A stretch of 5,372 bases of DNA from an uncultured Bacilli bacterium. Its GTDB lineage: Bacteria; Bacillota_I; Bacilli_A; RF39; UBA660. This document shows, one piece after another, positions 1-5,372 of the stretch (the first letter of the stretch is position 1; each line of letters opens with the position of its first letter). The stretch covers positions 1 to 5,372 of the forward strand of contig CANQHB010000066.1 in the NCBI GenBank assembly GCA_947623755.1, written 5' to 3'. The position numbers and the translations under genes are program-made. The notes beneath the pieces were generated by a model, which ran no database searches, was not told the origin of the DNA, and worked only from the letters and a program-made list of their open reading frames with translations.

Positions 1-324
1 TTAGTTTTTAATGCTCACCCCGCTAAAGTATTTATGGGTGATTTAGGTTCTCTTGCTTTAGGTGGGGCTTTAGCAACTATTGCTATTTTAACGCGTCACG
101 AATTATCTTTAGCCCTTATCGGTGGTATCTTTGTAATTGAAACATTAAGTAGTCTTATTCAAATAATTGCCATTCGTAAATTCCATAAAAAAGTCTTTAA
201 ACGGGCTCCCTTACATCATCATTTTGAAGTAATGGGTATGAATGAACAAGATATTGTAAGATATTTTTGGGTCGCTGGTTTAATATTAGCGATGGCCGCC
301 ATAACTTATGGTGTTTGGCTTTAA
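1..324 (+). CDS. mraY: Phospho-N-acetylmuramoyl-pentapeptide-transferase MraY, 3' end (partial)
   Basis: This integral membrane enzyme transfers phospho-MurNAc-pentapeptide from its UDP carrier to undecaprenyl phosphate, making lipid I on the inner face of the membrane. Only the last 107 codons are present; the gene runs off the left edge, and the reading frame is open from base 1, so the ATG at 34 is an internal methionine and not the start. Two family signatures are visible. NAHPAKVFMGDLGSLALGG occupies codons 4-22 and contains a conserved active-site aspartate (codon 14). LHHHFE occupies codons 71-76 and is the MraY histidine motif. Hydrophobic stretches between and after them (about codons 21-33, 38-58 and 91-106) fit the last transmembrane helices, and the end at VWL is typical for the family. 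The stop is TAA, followed at once by an intrinsic terminator, so mraY closes its operon. Identification is firm; the start and upstream partners cannot be seen. Confidence 0.96.
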   Translation, partial: LVFNAHPAKVFMGDLGSLALGGALATIAILTRHELSLALIGGIFVIETLSSLIQIIAIRKFHKKVFKRAPLHHHFEVMGMNEQDIVRYFWVAGLILAMAAITYGVWL

Positions 325-348
325 AAGGGTAATAATTTACTCTTTTTT
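323..348 (+). terminator. Intrinsic terminator after mraY
   Basis: A 10-bp stem (323-332 with 337-346, one G-U pair) encloses a 4-base TAAT loop, and the right arm leads into a run of six T (343-348). The stem begins inside the mraY stop codon. It separates mraY from the glycosyltransferase gene, which has its own promoter just downstream. The stem is AT-rich with three G-C or G-U core pairs, so termination may be partial. Confidence 0.75.
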
Positions 349-350
349 AA

Positions 351-379
351 TTGCCAAAATTTCTATTATTAAGTATAAT
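351..379 (+). promoter_or_regulatory. SigA/sigma-70-type promoter for the glycosyltransferase gene
   Basis: The -35 box TTGCCA (351-356, one mismatch to TTGACA) and a perfect -10 box TATAAT (374-379) are separated by exactly 17 bp. Transcription would start near 386, leaving a leader of only about 14 bases that consists of the ribosome site AAAGAGG (385-391) and an 8-base spacer before the ATG at 400. It begins 3 bases after the mraY terminator, which supports a new transcription unit here. Confidence 0.8.
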
Positions 380-399
380 AATTAAAAGAGGTTTTTATT

Positions 400-1341
400 A
401 TGCATAGTAAAGTAAGTGTTATTATTCCCGTTTATAAAACAGAAAAATTTTTAAAAAAATGTCTTGAATCCGTTTTAAATCAAACTTATTCTAATCTAGA
501 AGTAATTGTTATAAATGATGGCTCGCCAGATAATAGTGCTAAAGTTATTCAAGCTTTTACTGACCCTCGCTTAATTTATCTTGAAAAAGAAAATACCGGA
601 GTTGGTAATACCCGAAATATTGGTATTGCAAAATCAACTGGTGATTATTTAATGTTTGTAGACTCCGACGATTACTTAGAATTAAACACGATAGAACTTT
701 TAGTAAATAAAGCCACCCAAGATAAATGTGATTTAATAGTTTTTGATATGTTTATTGAAACCACTCGTCAAATTGAACTTCACACCAAGCAGTTTACTGA
801 TACTTCTTTAAAAGATAATCCGGCCTTAATTACCGAAATTAATTTAGGCCCTTGTAATAAACTATATCATAAATCTTTATTTAAAGATAAAACCAATCGT
901 TTTATTGAGAACTTAAAATTTGAAGACGCTCCGGTGGTAGTTCATTCTCTTAGAGACGCTAAAAAAATTGGTTTAGTAAGTACTTGCTTATATCACTATG
1001 TTATCCAAAAAACTGGAGAAACTATAACTCGTGACGCCCGGGTTTTAGATATCTTAAAAATCTGTCAAATAATTGATACCAAAATAAAAGACTATTCCTA
1101 TATTAATCGTACTAATTTAATGGTTAAAATATTAATGCCTTATTTAAAAAATAGTCGTTTTATTAAAGACCGTAAATTACGTAATAAACTAATTAAAGAA
1201 ATATTTGCCTATTTAAAAACTATTGATAAAAATTGGCGTAATTGTTCTTATTTAAAAACTGAATCTTTTAGGAAACGTATTCTTTTAACCAATGAGCTTC
1301 TTTTATCCACGGCGAGTCTTATTTACGCTAAGCTAAAATAA
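400..1341 (+). CDS. Family 2 glycosyltransferase (GT-A fold)
   Basis: This is a 313-residue cytoplasmic or membrane-peripheral sugar transferase of the GT2 type found in capsule, exopolysaccharide and teichoic-acid-like pathways. The N-terminal nucleotide-binding half is textbook: KVSVIIPVYKTEKFLKKCLESVLNQ (4-28), the UDP-contacting VINDGSPD (37-44, Asp40), a GVGNTRNIGI stretch (67-76), and the metal-binding DXD-type FVDSDDYL (86-93; Asp88, Asp90). Further on, GPCNKLYHKSLF (150-161) and KFEDAPVV (173-180, with the Glu-Asp pair expected for the catalytic base) match this subgroup. The C-terminal 100 residues are basic and lack clear membrane helices. The start is well supported by AAAGAGG eight bases upstream and by the promoter. 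Donor and acceptor cannot be read from sequence. It lies between mraY and ftsW, where murD sits in the common gene order, so a role in the cell envelope is likely, but it is clearly not MurD or MurG. Confidence 0.93.
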   Translation: MHSKVSVIIPVYKTEKFLKKCLESVLNQTYSNLEVIVINDGSPDNSAKVIQAFTDPRLIYLEKENTGVGNTRNIGIAKSTGDYLMFVDSDDYLELNTIELLVNKATQDKCDLIVFDMFIETTRQIELHTKQFTDTSLKDNPALITEINLGPCNKLYHKSLFKDKTNRFIENLKFEDAPVVVHSLRDAKKIGLVSTCLYHYVIQKTGETITRDARVLDILKICQIIDTKIKDYSYINRTNLMVKILMPYLKNSRFIKDRKLRNKLIKEIFAYLKTIDKNWRNCSYLKTESFRKRILLTNELLLSTASLIYAKLK

Positions 1342-1401
1342 TAAGATTATCCTCTGTTCTAGAAAGTTCTTCTCTACCATAAACTATTTATAGGTGGAAG
1401 T
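1342..1401 (+). promoter_or_regulatory. Short spacer before ftsW with ribosome binding site
   Basis: This 60-base gap contains the ribosome site AGGTGG (1392-1397), four bases before the ATG at 1402. I see no T-tract terminator after the glycosyltransferase gene. The only -10-like string is a poor one (TATTTA, 1385-1390) without a matching -35. The simplest reading is that ftsW is co-transcribed with the glycosyltransferase. The small palindrome TTCTAGAA (1357-1364) has no evident role. Confidence 0.5.
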
Positions 1402-2487
1402 ATGAAAAATAAACGGATGGATTATATCTTATTTTTTTTAACTATTGTCGTTAGTATCTTTGGTATCATCATGATTTATTCAGCTAGTTCTATTTGGGCT
1501 GAATTTAAATTTCATGACCCATTTAAATATGTTAAACAGCAAACTTTATTTTTCTTTTTAGGTCTTCTGGTTCTTTTAATCGCTTCTAAATTTGACTTAA
1601 ATCTTTTAAAAAAGAAAGCTAACTTAATTTTAGGTCTTTCTTTAATATTCTTAATTTTAGTTTTAATCCCTGGTATTGGCAGTATTCGTAATGGTTCTCG
1701 TAGTTGGTTTGGTATTGGTGGTTTTGGTATCCAGCCTAGTGAATTTGCCAAAATTGGTCTTATTATTTATACTTCTAAATACCTCGCTCATAATAAAAAA
1801 TACATGAAAGACGTTAAAAAGGGGGCTTTACCCATCTTTTTAGTAATCGCAATTTTTTTTCTTTTAATTATGCTCGAACCCGATTTTGGTACGGCCATGG
1901 TAATTACTCTTACTTTAGTTTGTTTAATTTTTATCTCTGGTCTTAAAATTTCTTTCTTTATTAAACTCGGCCTAGTAGGCATTTTAGGTATCGTTGGTCT
2001 TATTATCGCAGCTCCATATCGTCTAGCTCGGATTATTTCTTTTCTAAATCCCTGGAGTGACCCTTTAGGAAGTGGTTATCAAATTATTCAAAGCTTGTAC
2101 GCTATCGGTCCTGGAGGTTTACTGGGTCAAGGATTCATGAACTCGCGGCAAAAACACTTTTATTTACCCGAACCCCAAACTGATTTTATCTTTTCTATAA
2201 TTAGTGAAGAATTTGGCTTTTTAGGTGTTATCATTGTCTGTACTTTTTTCTTTATAATTTTCTATCGGATGATTCGAATAGCTCTAAAAAGTAATGATTT
2301 ATTTTCCAAGTATTTAGCTTTTGGTCTTGCTTTTGGCTTGCTTATTCAAGCGAGCCTTAATTTAGCAGTTGTCGTGGGTTTAATTCCAGTCACGGGAGTT
2401 ACCTTACCATTTTTTAGTTATGGTGGTTCATCTCTTTTAGTTTCCATGTTAAGTATTGGTCTTGTTTTAAATATCAGTCGTAAGTAA
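1402..2487 (+). CDS. ftsW: FtsW-type SEDS peptidoglycan glycosyltransferase
   Basis: This polytopic membrane protein of 361 residues is a SEDS polymerase that links lipid II disaccharides into glycan strands, normally working with a class B penicillin-binding protein at the septum. Family landmarks appear in order: first helix ending in MIYSASS (24-30); SWFGIGGFGIQPSEFAK (101-117); LEPDFGTA (158-165); PLGSGYQIIQSLYAIGPGG (221-239); LPEPQTDFIFSIISEEFGFLG (255-275), whose Asp261 aligns by motif with the catalytic aspartate shown for RodA and FtsW; and GLIPVTGVTLPFFSYGGSSLL (326-346). Hydrophobic segments fit roughly ten helices, and the length is a little short of the common 370-420. The Thr before LPF favours FtsW/SpoVE over RodA, which usually reads GIPLPF, and mraY lies about 1 kb upstream; FtsW is therefore my choice, with SpoVE or RodA as alternatives. 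The partner transpeptidase is not in the window. The protein ends soon after the last helix, leaving almost no C-terminal tail. Confidence 0.9.
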   Translation: MKNKRMDYILFFLTIVVSIFGIIMIYSASSIWAEFKFHDPFKYVKQQTLFFFLGLLVLLIASKFDLNLLKKKANLILGLSLIFLILVLIPGIGSIRNGSRSWFGIGGFGIQPSEFAKIGLIIYTSKYLAHNKKYMKDVKKGALPIFLVIAIFFLLIMLEPDFGTAMVITLTLVCLIFISGLKISFFIKLGLVGILGIVGLIIAAPYRLARIISFLNPWSDPLGSGYQIIQSLYAIGPGGLLGQGFMNSRQKHFYLPEPQTDFIFSIISEEFGFLGVIIVCTFFFIIFYRMIRIALKSNDLFSKYLAFGLAFGLLIQASLNLAVVVGLIPVTGVTLPFFSYGGSSLLVSMLSIGLVLNISRK

Positions 2488-2540
2488 TATCCTAAAAGTA
2501 TAAAATATTATTAAAACTCCAAACTATAAATGTGATGTCT

Positions 2541-3038
2541 ATGAAAAGATTTCTTTTTGGTTTTATTTTAACTTTTAGTTTTGGTCTCATCTTATATGCT
2601 AGTTACCGTTTTTTAAATATTCCCACTTATAAAATTCGTTTTAACTCCAGTGGTGGTGCCAAAATCGAAACAATTCTGGTTAAAGAAAATCAAGTTTTAT
2701 CATCTTTACCTGAACCCACTCGTCAAAATTATGATTTTGTGGGCTGGTATAACGATACTGAGCCTTTCGATTTAAATATTAAAATTACCCATGATTATGT
2801 TTTAACCGCGGTATGGGAAGAATCAGCCCCTAAAACTTTTAATATTTATTTCGATACTTTAAATGGAGAAATAATTAATAGTTTCTCAGATACAAGTGGG
2901 ACCACTATCACTAATTTACCAACTGCTTCGAAAGAAGGTTATCAATTTATCGGTTGGTATTATCATAATAAAAAAGTTCAAGAATTAACTCTAACCCAAG
3001 ATATAACTTTAGTTGCCAAATATCAAAAAATAGCCTAA
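2541..3038 (+). CDS. Membrane-anchored protein with two InlB B-repeat (Listeria-Bacteroides repeat) domains
   Basis: This is a small protein of 165 residues whose precise function is unknown. An N-terminal signal-anchor (MKR followed by hydrophobic residues 4-20) precedes two copies of the beta-grasp-like B-repeat. Repeat 1 spans about 30-92 (YKIRFNSSGG ... PTRQNYDFVGWY ... YVLTAVW). Repeat 2 spans about 100-161 (FNIYFDTLNG ... ASKEGYQFIGWYY ... ITLVAKY). The GY-F-GWY core and final T-L-A-W/Y are diagnostic. No LPXTG motif, lipobox cysteine or clear signal-peptidase site is seen, so it is probably held in the membrane facing outward. The start is ambiguous: the frame also offers GTG at 2532 and ATG at 2535. 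I prefer 2541 because it gives a tight MKR-hydrophobic signal and because GTGAT just upstream can pair with the 3' end of 16S rRNA, whereas no AGGAGG-like site exists. It follows ftsW by about 50 bases and is probably in the same unit. Such repeats usually sit in large surface adhesins, so this minimal form is unusual. Confidence 0.85.
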   Translation: MKRFLFGFILTFSFGLILYASYRFLNIPTYKIRFNSSGGAKIETILVKENQVLSSLPEPTRQNYDFVGWYNDTEPFDLNIKITHDYVLTAVWEESAPKTFNIYFDTLNGEIINSFSDTSGTTITNLPTASKEGYQFIGWYYHNKKVQELTLTQDITLVAKYQKIA

Positions 3039-3066
3039 AAAAGATAGTAAAATTCCTATTTTTTTT
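3037..3066 (+). terminator. Weak intrinsic terminator after the B-repeat gene
   Basis: An 11-bp AT-rich stem (3037-3047 with 3056-3066, one G-U pair) has an 8-base loop and ends in eight T (3059-3066). It starts within the stop codon of the B-repeat gene. A -10 box begins two bases after the T-run, so end and restart of transcription are packed into about 40 bases. The low GC of the stem makes strength uncertain. Confidence 0.6.
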
Positions 3067-3067
3067 G

Positions 3068-3073
3068 TATAAT
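3068..3073 (+). promoter_or_regulatory. -10 box of the ackA promoter
   Basis: A perfect TATAAT lies 20 bases before the ackA ATG, the same distance as in the glycosyltransferase promoter. Transcription would start near 3080, immediately before the ribosome site AAGGAG (3081-3086), giving a leader of about 14 bases. The corresponding -35 region (about 3045-3050, TAGTAA) is poor, matching TTGACA at only three positions, so the promoter may be weak or need an activator. The -35 region also overlaps the terminator stem upstream. Confidence 0.6.
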
Positions 3074-3093
3074 GGTTACTAAGGAGTGAAATT

Positions 3094-4290
3094 ATGAAAA
3101 TATTAACAGTAAATGCTGGTTCTTCATCTTTAAAATTTAATTTAATAAGTTTACCTGAAGAACAAGAATTAATAAGTGGAAATTTTGAAAAAATAGGTTT
3201 AGCCGGAGGTTTATATAGTCTAAAAATTAATGGTTCTAAAATCAAAAAAGAAGCCGATATGAAAGACCATAAAGTTGCTATTGAACTCTTAATAAAAGAA
3301 CTATTAGATAATAAAATTATCAATTCTTTAAGTGAAATTGATGGAGTTGGCCATCGTCTTGTTCATGGTGGTGATAAATATGCCCAAAGTGTTTTAATTA
3401 CGGAAGAAGTTTTAAAAGACGTAACCGATTTATCTAGTCTTGCGCCTTTACATAATCCCGCTAATGTTATGGGTGTAAGAGCTTTTATGGAAGCCCTACC
3501 TAATGTTCCAATGGTCGGAGTATTCGATACCGCATTCCATCAAACCATGCCTAAAGAAGAATATTTATATGCTGTACCTTATTCTTGGTATCAAGATTAT
3601 CAAATTCGTAAATATGGTTTTCATGGCACTAGTCATAAATATATAACTAAAGTTATGCAAGAAAAATTAGGTAAAGAAAACATTAATATTATTAGTTGTC
3701 ATGTTGGCTCAGGTGGTTCTATTTGTTGTATTAAAGATGGTAAGTCTTTTGATACTACCATGGGCTTTACTCCTAATGCCGGATTAATTATGGGTACTAG
3801 ATGTGGTGATATTGATTATTCTATAATTCCTTATTATCTAAATAAATCTGGTAAAACTTTAGAAGAAGCAGATACAATTCTAAATAAAAAGAGTGGTTTA
3901 TTAGGTATTACTGAAGAATTTAGTGACCACCGTGATATTGAAACTGCTATGGCCAGTGGTAATGAAAAAGCACTTCTTGCTAATGATATGTATGTAAATC
4001 GTATTGTTGATTATATTGCAAAATACTATGTTAAATTAAATGGTGAAGTTGACGCTTTAGTCTTTACGGCCGGTTTAGGTGAAAATGCTCGTGACTTTAG
4101 GGCGGAAGTTTTATCTAAACTAGAATGTTTAGGTATCTATGTTGATACTGGCCTAAATGATGAAATAGCTGGTTACTTAGATAAGCACGAAGGCTTAATA
4201 TCTATGGAGGAATCATCTGTTCCGGTTTACGTTATTCCAACTAATGAAGAATTAATGATTGCGCTTGATACTTACGAATTAATAAAGTAG
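3094..4290 (+). CDS. ackA: Acetate kinase
   Basis: This cytosolic ASKHA-fold enzyme of 398 residues, full family length, interconverts acetyl phosphate + ADP and acetate + ATP; with phosphotransacetylase it forms the usual fermentative ATP-yielding branch. Signatures are clear: MKILTVNAGSSSLKFNL (1-17, Asn7), GHRLVHGG (86-93, Arg88), VFDTAFHQTMP (143-153, Asp145), YGFHGTSHKY (174-183, His177), MGFTPNAGLIMGTRCGDID (223-241, Arg236), FTAGLGENA (324-332), and TNEELMIA (383-390) with the C-terminal glutamate. These residues correspond to the substrate, metal and transition-state contacts known in the Methanosarcina enzyme. AAGGAG seven bases upstream fixes the ATG. Two motifs deviate from what I expect: HVGSGGSIC (203-211) where HLGNGAS is common, and SGLLGITEEFSDHRD (267-281) where SGLLGxSGxSxDxRD is common. 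Catalytic residues are kept, so activity is expected. No pta gene is nearby. The gene abuts the downstream phosphoesterase gene. Confidence 0.97.
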   Translation: MKILTVNAGSSSLKFNLISLPEEQELISGNFEKIGLAGGLYSLKINGSKIKKEADMKDHKVAIELLIKELLDNKIINSLSEIDGVGHRLVHGGDKYAQSVLITEEVLKDVTDLSSLAPLHNPANVMGVRAFMEALPNVPMVGVFDTAFHQTMPKEEYLYAVPYSWYQDYQIRKYGFHGTSHKYITKVMQEKLGKENINIISCHVGSGGSICCIKDGKSFDTTMGFTPNAGLIMGTRCGDIDYSIIPYYLNKSGKTLEEADTILNKKSGLLGITEEFSDHRDIETAMASGNEKALLANDMYVNRIVDYIAKYYVKLNGEVDALVFTAGLGENARDFRAEVLSKLECLGIYVDTGLNDEIAGYLDKHEGLISMEESSVPVYVIPTNEELMIALDTYELIK

Positions 4291-5280
4291 GTGACCACTA
4301 TTAATAACAGTATTATCAAAAAAGTTTATAAAAAAATTAAAAGTTATGACAAAATTGTCATTGCTAGACACGTAGGCCCTGACCCTGATGCTATTGCTAG
4401 TGAAATTGCTCTAAGAGATTCTATAAGGTTAACTTTTCCTCATAAATCTTGTGTTGCGGTTGGGCTTGGGGTAGCGAAATTCAAATATTATGGCATTTTA
4501 GATAAAATAAATCCTGAAGAATATGCCGGGGCTCTTTTAATTGTTCTAGATTGCCCTAATTTACACCGCATTGATGGCATTGAAAATCTACAATATCAAG
4601 AAATCTTAAAAATTGACCATCATCCAGCCGAAGATATTAAAGGCCCCGTTGATTGGACTGAAGAAACTGCCTGTTCTACTTGCCAAATGATTGCGGAATT
4701 AATATTAAATAGTCCTTTAAAATTAGATACTAAAATAGCTAGTAACTTATATTTAGGAATCGTATCCGATAGTGAAAGATTTTTATATTCTTATACCACC
4801 ACTAAGACTTTTAAAATAGTCGAAAAACTAATTACTACTAGTAAAATAGATTTTACTTCTTTATATATTTATTTATATGACCGTTCTTTAGATGAAGTAA
4901 GATTCCAAGGCTATCTTGCCGAAAACATGCAAGTAACCGAAAATGGTTTAGGCTATTTAATAATACCCGCTGAAATAATCAAAAAATATAATGTTGATTT
5001 AGCAACACCATCTAACTTAATTAATAGTTTTAACTATATAAGAGAAGCTATTGTTTGGACTTTTATAACTGAAGACGCTAAAAATAATGGTTACAAAGTA
5101 AGTATTAGGTCCCGAGGTCCTATAATTAACACGACTGCCTCTAAGTTTAATGGTGGGGGCCATAAATATGCTAGTGGAGCCAGACTTAATAATGAAGAAG
5201 AAATCCAAGCTTTCATAAAAGCCTTAGATAATGATTGTGAAAATTATAAGCGTGCTCAAATTAGTAACTTAGACAAATAG
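4291..5280 (+). CDS. nrnA: DHH/DHHA1 phosphoesterase, NrnA-like (nanoRNase / pAp phosphatase)
   Basis: This cytosolic metal-dependent phosphoesterase of 329 residues belongs to the NrnA/MgpA group, which degrades short oligoribonucleotides and dephosphorylates 3'-phosphoadenosine 5'-phosphate. The DHH domain shows ARHVGPDPDAIAS (25-37; His27, Asp31, Asp33), LIVLDCPN (83-90, Asp87), the name-giving KIDHHP (107-112), and GIVSDSERF (156-164, Asp160), together supplying the two-manganese site. The C-terminal DHHA1 domain ends with SKFNGGGHKYASGARL (284-299), the substrate-binding GGGH loop. PDPDA is typical of NrnA; SDSERF differs slightly from the usual DTGRF. The only usable start before the first metal ligand is GTG at 4291, which begins the base after the ackA TAG stop and in the same frame. 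No good ribosome site precedes it (only AAAG-like bases in the end of ackA), so translation is probably coupled to ackA. The substrate (nanoRNA, pAp or cyclic dinucleotide products) cannot be assigned from motifs alone; the gene symbol is by family. Confidence 0.9.
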   Translation: MTTINNSIIKKVYKKIKSYDKIVIARHVGPDPDAIASEIALRDSIRLTFPHKSCVAVGLGVAKFKYYGILDKINPEEYAGALLIVLDCPNLHRIDGIENLQYQEILKIDHHPAEDIKGPVDWTEETACSTCQMIAELILNSPLKLDTKIASNLYLGIVSDSERFLYSYTTTKTFKIVEKLITTSKIDFTSLYIYLYDRSLDEVRFQGYLAENMQVTENGLGYLIIPAEIIKKYNVDLATPSNLINSFNYIREAIVWTFITEDAKNNGYKVSIRSRGPIINTTASKFNGGGHKYASGARLNNEEEIQAFIKALDNDCENYKRAQISNLDK

Positions 5281-5300
5281 AGAAATTTCTCTATTTTTTT
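5275..5300 (+). terminator. Intrinsic terminator after the phosphoesterase gene
   Basis: The 16-base perfect palindrome TAGAGAAATTTCTCTA (5278-5293) extends to a 9-bp stem (5275-5283 with 5288-5296) around an AATT loop, and its right end runs into seven T (5294-5300). The stem incorporates the stop codon. The mirror-image A-run is only three bases on the left, so termination is mainly for + strand transcripts of ackA and the phosphoesterase gene. Confidence 0.8.
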
Positions 5301-5314
5301 ATTAACCTTTAGGA

Positions 5315-5336
5315 TGTTTGACGAGTTCGTCAAACA
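5315..5336. repeat. Perfect inverted repeat (tight hairpin)
   Basis: A 10-base arm TGTTTGACGA and its exact reverse complement TCGTCAAACA are separated by only GT, forming at least a 9-bp stem with a 4-base loop in either strand. On the + strand it is followed by A, not T, so it is not a standard terminator for the upstream genes. It lies beside a second hairpin (5342-5360). It may be part of a dispersed intergenic repeat, an operator for a factor acting on a gene beyond the window, or one arm of a mobile element end. Confidence 0.6.
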
Positions 5337-5360
5337 AAAAACCACCTGCTACGCGGGTGG
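5336..5360 (-). terminator. GC-rich hairpin with T-run on the minus strand (possible convergent terminator)
   Basis: CCACC (5342-5346) pairs with GGTGG (5356-5360). The stem continues as GC/GC (5348-5349 with 5353-5354) around a 3-base TAC loop, interrupted by one position that is T-G on the + strand and C-A on the minus strand. Read on the minus strand the hairpin is followed by six T (complement of A 5336-5341), as expected for the terminator of a convergent gene right of the window. The better pairing on the + strand and the abrupt GC richness leave open a repeat or transposon-end identity. Confidence 0.5.
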
Positions 5361-5372
5361 GAGTTTAATACT

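Noticed and set aside
34..36. ATG at 34 as start of a small 96-residue membrane protein
   Set aside because: The frame is open to base 1 and the preceding residues (NAHPAKVF) belong to the conserved MraY motif, so this is an internal methionine.
1512..1982. Minus-strand open frames opposite ftsW (1512-1751 and 1788-1982)
   Set aside because: They are antisense to a clear SEDS gene, rich in Lys/Pro/Ile as expected of a shadow frame, and have no ribosome site or recognisable domain.
1402..2487. RodA instead of FtsW
   Set aside because: GVTLPFFSYGG and proximity to mraY favour FtsW/SpoVE; the distinction is not absolute and needs a tree, so it is kept only as an alternative.
2483..2512. AT-only inverted repeat after ftsW as a terminator
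   Set aside because: The stem is all A-T except one G-T pair, the loop is 14 bases, and no T-run follows, so termination is unlikely.
3009..3323. Minus-strand open frame opposite the start of ackA
   Set aside because: It overlaps the ackA 5' end, its terminator and its promoter, has no ribosome site, and shows shadow-type composition.
5017..5208. Minus-strand open frame opposite the DHHA1 region
   Set aside because: It is antisense to conserved DHHA1 motifs, and nothing in it resembles a protein family.
1..5372. CRISPR array, tRNA, rRNA, riboswitch, toxin-antitoxin or defence system
   Set aside because: No regularly spaced repeats, no cloverleaf or rRNA-like stretches, no long structured leader (gaps are 44-75 bases), and no unassigned gene pairs are present.

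Overview
The window reads as a chromosomal piece of an AT-rich, Gram-positive-type bacterium with a peptidoglycan wall. Evidence is the AT-rich codon use, Shine-Dalgarno sites such as AAGGAG, sigma-70/SigA-type TATAAT boxes, the MraY and SEDS glycosyltransferase genes, and an InlB-type B-repeat protein. My best guess is a low-GC Bacillota, perhaps one of the uncultured Bacilli or Erysipelotrichia-like gut lineages. This is an inference from gene style, not a database match. All tryptophans in the recognised proteins are TGG and no gene contains an in-frame TGA, so the standard code fits and the UGA=Trp code of mycoplasmas is not supported.

All six genes are on the + strand. (1) At 1-324 lies the 3' end of mraY (lipid I synthesis), closed by a good intrinsic terminator. 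(2) At 400-1341 is a family 2 glycosyltransferase with its own near-consensus promoter (TTGCCA, 17 bp, TATAAT). (3) At 1402-2487 is an FtsW-type SEDS peptidoglycan polymerase. (4) At about 2541-3038 is a small membrane-anchored protein with two InlB B-repeats, ending in a terminator whose U-tract runs almost directly into the next promoter. (5) At 3094-4290 is acetate kinase (ackA). (6) At 4291-5280 is an NrnA-like DHH/DHHA1 phosphoesterase, which starts on a GTG directly abutting the ackA stop codon and in the same frame. The last 92 bases hold a terminator and two further tight hairpins, one GC-rich, which may be a convergent terminator or the edge of a dispersed or mobile repeat.

The genes form three or four transcription units. 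The end of a cell-wall operon comes first. It is followed by an envelope unit (glycosyltransferase, FtsW, B-repeat protein) and then a housekeeping pair (acetate/ATP metabolism and nanoRNA/pAp turnover). The order mraY - glycosyltransferase - ftsW departs from the usual division-and-cell-wall order mraY - murD - ftsW - murG. I see no convincing undescribed system here. The points most worth a second look are the glycosyltransferase and B-repeat genes flanking ftsW, the same-frame TAG|GTG junction, and the paired hairpins at the right edge.
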